This document shows, in pieces, positions 23,158 through 26,195 of a stretch of DNA of 26,195 nucleotides (positions within the stretch are counted from its first letter, which is position 1; every line of letters starts with the position of its first letter). A program made the position numbers and the translations under genes. This DNA is from Planctomycetota bacterium. Lineage in GTDB: Bacteria; Planctomycetota; PUPC01; JACPCR01. The stretch covers positions 1 through 26,195 of the forward strand of contig JASLXP010000273.1 in NCBI GenBank assembly GCA_030740295.1, given 5' to 3'. The notes below the pieces were generated by a model. That model worked only from the letters and a program-made list of their open reading frames with translations, made no database searches and had not been told where the DNA came from.

Positions 23158-24477
23158 ATGTTTCGCGTCTTCAGTCGCGGTGGTGCGGCACTTTTTATTC
23201 TGTTTTTCATTGCCGCCGATCTGTCTACATCAGAGACCTACTGGCCTCAATGGCGCGGCCCTTTGGGCACCGGTGTCTCACCGGAAGCGGAACCGCCCAT
23301 TAAGTGGAGCGAATCGAAAAACATCCGCTGGAAACTCGATATTCCCGGAATGGGCCACTCGACCCCAATTATATGGGGAGACCTCGTCTTCCTGACCACC
23401 GCCGTGCCTTACGGCAAGAAAGTCAAACCGGTCCGCAATAAAGCAGAAGGTGCGCACGACAACTTACCAGTCGAACAGCATCATGAGTTCATCACTCTCG
23501 CTGTCAGCCGCAAGGAAGGCAGAATCGTCTGGCAGAAGACACTGCGCAAAGAGTTTCCCCACGAAGGCGGACACAATACCGGCAGCCTGGCCTCGAACTC
23601 ACCAGCCACAGACGGCAAACATCTGTTCGCATTCTTCGGCTCCCGCGGCCTCTACTGCCTCGATCTGAAGGGAGAGCTGATTTGGCAACAGGACCTCGGC
23701 AAGCTGCAGACAAGGCACGCGCACGGCGAAGGCAGCTCTCCCGCTCTGCGCGGGGACAGTGTCGTCATCAACTGGGACCATCAGGGCGATTCATCTGTCG
23801 CCGCCTTTGACACAGCGACCGGCGAACAGCGCTGGAAAACGGCACGCGATGAAATGACGTCGTGGTCTTCGCCCCTCATCGTCGAGCATGGAGGCAAAGT
23901 TCAGGTGGTCGTCAGTGCGACAGGTCGGGTCCGCAGCTATGACCTCTCCACCGGCAAAGTCATTTGGGAATGCGGAGGACTCTCCCGCAACGTCGTCGCT
24001 ACTCCGGTAGCCGGACACGGAATGGTGTTCGCCGCGAACAGTTACGACTGGCAGGCCCTTATGGGCATTAAGCTGGCGGGCGCCAAGGGAGACATCACCG
24101 GTACCGAAAACGAGGTGTGGAAGCTCCGCCGCGGCACACCGTACGTCCCGTCTCCTTTGCTCTACGGAGAGTGGCTGTATTTCCTTCATCACAACCACGG
24201 CATCCTCACCTGTGTAAGCGCCCTGACCGGTAAAGCACGTCATCGGCCCATGCGCCTGGAGCGGCTCCGCTACATCTTCGCCTCCCCGGCGGGAGCCGCG
24301 AACCGGATCTATCTTTCCGACCGGAGCGGAAACACAGTCGTGGTCAGCCACGCCGCAAAACCGGAGCTCCTCGCCGAAAACCATCTGGATGATGCATTCA
24401 GTGCATCTCCTGCGATGGCGGGGAAAGAGCTGTATCTGCGCGGGGAGAAGTATCTCTACTGCATTGCTGAGAAGTAG
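23158..24477 (+). CDS. Secreted PQQ-binding-like beta-propeller protein
   Basis: 439 residues. An N-terminal signal segment (AALFILFFIAADLSTSE) precedes 'YWPQWRGPLGTGVSPEAEPPIKWSESKNIRWKLDIPGMGHSTPI', the characteristic opening of PQQ-like/BamB-like propeller proteins that are abundant in PVC bacteria. Repeated blades show 'LDLKGELIWQQDLG', 'FDTATGEQRWKTA', 'YDLSTGKVIWECGG' and 'LYLRGEKYLYCIAEK'. Whether it binds PQQ is unknown. It starts one base after the second permease stop, so it is probably co-translated with the exporter operon, although a functional link is not obvious. Confidence 0.88.
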   Translation: MFRVFSRGGAALFILFFIAADLSTSETYWPQWRGPLGTGVSPEAEPPIKWSESKNIRWKLDIPGMGHSTPIIWGDLVFLTTAVPYGKKVKPVRNKAEGAHDNLPVEQHHEFITLAVSRKEGRIVWQKTLRKEFPHEGGHNTGSLASNSPATDGKHLFAFFGSRGLYCLDLKGELIWQQDLGKLQTRHAHGEGSSPALRGDSVVINWDHQGDSSVAAFDTATGEQRWKTARDEMTSWSSPLIVEHGGKVQVVVSATGRVRSYDLSTGKVIWECGGLSRNVVATPVAGHGMVFAANSYDWQALMGIKLAGAKGDITGTENEVWKLRRGTPYVPSPLLYGEWLYFLHHNHGILTCVSALTGKARHRPMRLERLRYIFASPAGAANRIYLSDRSGNTVVVSHAAKPELLAENHLDDAFSASPAMAGKELYLRGEKYLYCIAEK

Positions 24478-24891
24478 CCTCATGTGGTCGAAGGGGTCTT
24501 AGTATCCGGCAATTGAGGTTATCGAGTTCGAGAGCAATCTTCGTCGAGCTGTTGCCTGCGGCACTGTTGGCCACGACCGAAGAATACTTACCACAGATGG
24601 CAAGGCCATCCCACGGACTAAAACCGTTTAAGACCATCCGTCGGATGGATCTGCTATCCGTGGTACTTAATTCATTGAGGGTAAACGCGCCTTGGTCCAC
24701 CCTCTATTGCAGCGCTCGTTTGGGTAGATAGGGAGTGTCTCTCCAAAGAGCGCGACCATCTGGGGGCTTATCGCTATAGCCACTGAGTCTGCGAAAACTA
24801 TGACGGACGACCTGTGCCGCCAATCGTAACGAGGGAAAGCAGCAGTGGTCGATTAAATGTCCACTCTCTCCGATCGTGTTATTACATGAGC
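24478..24891. other. Convergent intergenic region holding palindromic element copy B
   Basis: 414 bp between the convergent propeller and metallophosphoesterase genes. It holds the 77-bp palindromic element at 24589-24665. A 63-residue minus-strand frame (24704-24895) has no recognisable features and I do not call it a gene. No clear terminator was found other than the palindrome itself, which could act on both strands. Confidence 0.5.
24589..24665. repeat. 77-bp palindromic element, copy B
   Basis: TACCACAGATGGCAAGGCCA on the left and an imperfect inverse ending CTGCTATCCGTGGTA on the right, around a centre containing AAAACCGTT. It matches the reverse complement of 13533-13605 along its length, with a few substitutions and about 4 bp of indels. 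It is therefore a second, oppositely oriented copy. Confidence 0.8.
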
Positions 24892-26073
24892 TCAATTGTT
24901 TTCTTCTGTTTCACCAACCGTGCCATCGAGACTGATACGCGGCAGGGCCCTGTGGTTCTTGCTGAAAACCGGATTGCCACGCTCACCTGAGGTCTCAAAC
25001 TTTTTCAGGAAATACCCCTGCTTGTTTTTGAAGACCTTCGAGTCGTCCGCTTTGCTGACCGTTACCTTGCCGACGGGAATGAAGCCGCGTTTCTTCATCT
25101 TCGGAGTGATGTCGACCTTTTCAAGGGGACGGTTGTTACCCGGTTGCCACAGCTTCTTGCCACTCGGCATCAGATCGATCTCTTTGATGGTCAGGTCCAG
25201 GCGGTCGTTGAAGACCTCTACGAGCATGTAATTAGTGCGGGTGTTGTAGCCGACCAGCCCGCCGTGCGCGACCTGCTGAATGCCATCGCGTTCCGTGCAC
25301 GTGATCGCATGCACTTCGCCGCACAGGTAGACATCGGCACCACGTTCTTTCATCGTCTGCCAGAATGGCGACTCACGGCCCTGTTCGATCATCAGGCCGC
25401 TGCTCGACCACTTGCGCACCGGCCCTAGACAGGGCGCGTGGCCCATCACGATTCTGTGTATGGCATCCTTGTTCTGCTCGAAAACGCTCTTCAACCACTG
25501 CAGTTGCTTACCGGTAACACCCGCGCGAATCTGCCCATTTCTGCTCTTTCCCTCTTCGAAAACATCGACCGATACAAACAGCACATTCTTGTGGCGCCAC
25601 CAGAAAGCGGTTCCTTTCATGTGCTCGGGGCCGTTGAGCGGCATGCCCAGGTGCCTGCGGAATGCGTCTTTATACGCCGTCACAGATTCAAGCACGCCCC
25701 GGTATTTCCATGGGTTGTCGCCGATTTCATGGTCACCGAGCGCGGCATACCATTTCAGCCCATGCGCCTCCATGCGCGCCTTCCACGCGGGATAGTAGCG
25801 ACTGGCAAAATGCTCGATGCCCGGAATGCCCGGCCGCTTCTTGTCACCATTGTGCCAGTGCCCCATCACCAGGTCGCCTGCCACCACCAGAAAGTCAGGT
25901 TGCTCGGCTTTGACCGATTCGAGTATGTAGCCGAGTGAATCTTCCCATCCCTTCTGCGGGTAGTCCGTATCGACGTTCAGAAAGTCCGGCATCGAAATAA
26001 AACGCCATGGCGTTTCAGCAAAAGTGGTCAGGCCAATCAATAGTCCACAGCAGGCAATATCAATTATTCTCAT
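24892..26073 (-). CDS. Secreted calcineurin-like metallophosphoesterase with altered metal motifs
   Basis: 393 residues. A signal peptide is likely (MRIIDIACCGLLIGLTTFAE). The family blocks are visible: 'RFISMPDFLNVD' (D30), 'VVAGDLVMG' (D67), 'ALGDHEIG' (113-118), 'VMGHAP' (H212) and 'LCGEVHA' (H255). Compared with the usual D-x-H / GD / GNH / GHxH set, the first motif is D-F-L instead of D-x-H, GNH(E/D) is GDHE, and GHxH is GEVH. Metal binding may therefore be changed, or activity reduced. It would hydrolyse phosphate esters outside the cytoplasm. The gene follows a sulfatase by 30 bp on the same strand and is probably in one operon with it. Confidence 0.85.
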   Translation of the reverse strand: MRIIDIACCGLLIGLTTFAETPWRFISMPDFLNVDTDYPQKGWEDSLGYILESVKAEQPDFLVVAGDLVMGHWHNGDKKRPGIPGIEHFASRYYPAWKARMEAHGLKWYAALGDHEIGDNPWKYRGVLESVTAYKDAFRRHLGMPLNGPEHMKGTAFWWRHKNVLFVSVDVFEEGKSRNGQIRAGVTGKQLQWLKSVFEQNKDAIHRIVMGHAPCLGPVRKWSSSGLMIEQGRESPFWQTMKERGADVYLCGEVHAITCTERDGIQQVAHGGLVGYNTRTNYMLVEVFNDRLDLTIKEIDLMPSGKKLWQPGNNRPLEKVDITPKMKKRGFIPVGKVTVSKADDSKVFKNKQGYFLKKFETSGERGNPVFSKNHRALPRISLDGTVGETEENN

Positions 26074-26103
26074 GTTTCTATATCTGATGCTCCCCTTCGC
26101 AGT

Positions 26104-26195
26104 TCAATGCCAGGCCTCGATCTCTTTCTTCAGTCTTTCTACGGTCTCCGGATGTCTCCCGGCCAGATCGTTCTTTTCATGCGGGTCGTCCTTGA
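26104..26195 (-). CDS. C-terminal end of a sulfatase (rest outside window)
   Basis: Reading the minus strand, the last 30 codons before the TGA at 26104-26106 give 'KDDPHEKNDLAGRHPE' followed by a helix ending in 'IEAWH'. This is the classic sulfatase C-terminus (LxxDPxExxNLA..HPE). It is cut by the window edge; the catalytic part is not visible. It lies 30 bp upstream of the metallophosphoesterase gene. Confidence 0.8.
   Translation of the reverse strand, partial: KDDPHEKNDLAGRHPETVERLKKEIEAWH

Noticed and set aside
24704..24895. Possible small gene or transposase remnant on the minus strand
   Set aside because: 63 residues without recognisable motif, no ribosome-binding site, overlapping the metallophosphoesterase stop; nothing supports a transposase.

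Overview
This window looks like chromosomal DNA of an environmental PVC-superphylum bacterium, most likely a planctomycete-type heterotroph. Supporting this are several sulfatases, a ThuA / membrane-bound-dehydrogenase / cytochrome c / discoidin fusion, a SASA-type sialate O-acetylesterase, a secreted GH123-like protein and a PQQ-propeller protein, together with fhc genes of tetrahydromethanopterin (H4MPT)-linked C1 metabolism. The phylum is inferred from gene content; there is no rRNA in the window. There are no tRNA genes, CRISPR arrays, transposase genes or prophage genes that I can support.

Layout. 1-1235 (+): 3' part of a sulfatase with a C-terminal F5/8 (discoidin) domain. 1432-2805 (-): ammonium transporter. 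3333-7536 (+): secreted GH123-like protein followed by a complete sulfatase. 7655-9446 (+): an unrecognised 269-residue protein overlapping a MoxR/RavA-family AAA+ ATPase. 9480-13338 (-): fhcA, fhcD and fhcC, encoding three of the four subunits of the formyltransferase/hydrolase complex; fhcB is absent. 13690-14676 (-): beta-propeller glycosidase-like protein. 14877-20227 (-): sialate O-acetylesterase and the large dehydrogenase fusion. 20378-24477 (+): a three-gene ABC-2 type exporter and a PQQ-propeller protein. 24892-26195 (-): metallophosphoesterase and the C-terminus of another sulfatase.

Functional picture. Most genes fit uptake and desulfation of complex sulfated glycans: sulfatases, an esterase and glycosidase-like proteins, many of them secreted, with a haem-containing dehydrogenase. 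The fhc genes add a step of C1 (formaldehyde to formate) handling on H4MPT. The ammonium transporter and the ABC exporter are general functions.

The most unusual feature is non-coding. Degenerate tandem heptamers of the type TAATRCG occur at most gene junctions between 10.3 and 21.6 kb. In four genes (ABC ATPase, fhcA, fhcD, beta-propeller protein) the stop codon itself lies inside a heptamer unit. Three intergenic segments (fhcA-fhcD, propeller-fhcA, ATPase-permease) are bounded by such arrays in inverted orientation, so each segment could be closed by a stem. Two other heptamer families and several strong palindromes lie inside or near these segments. One 73-77 bp palindromic element is present twice, 11 kb apart.
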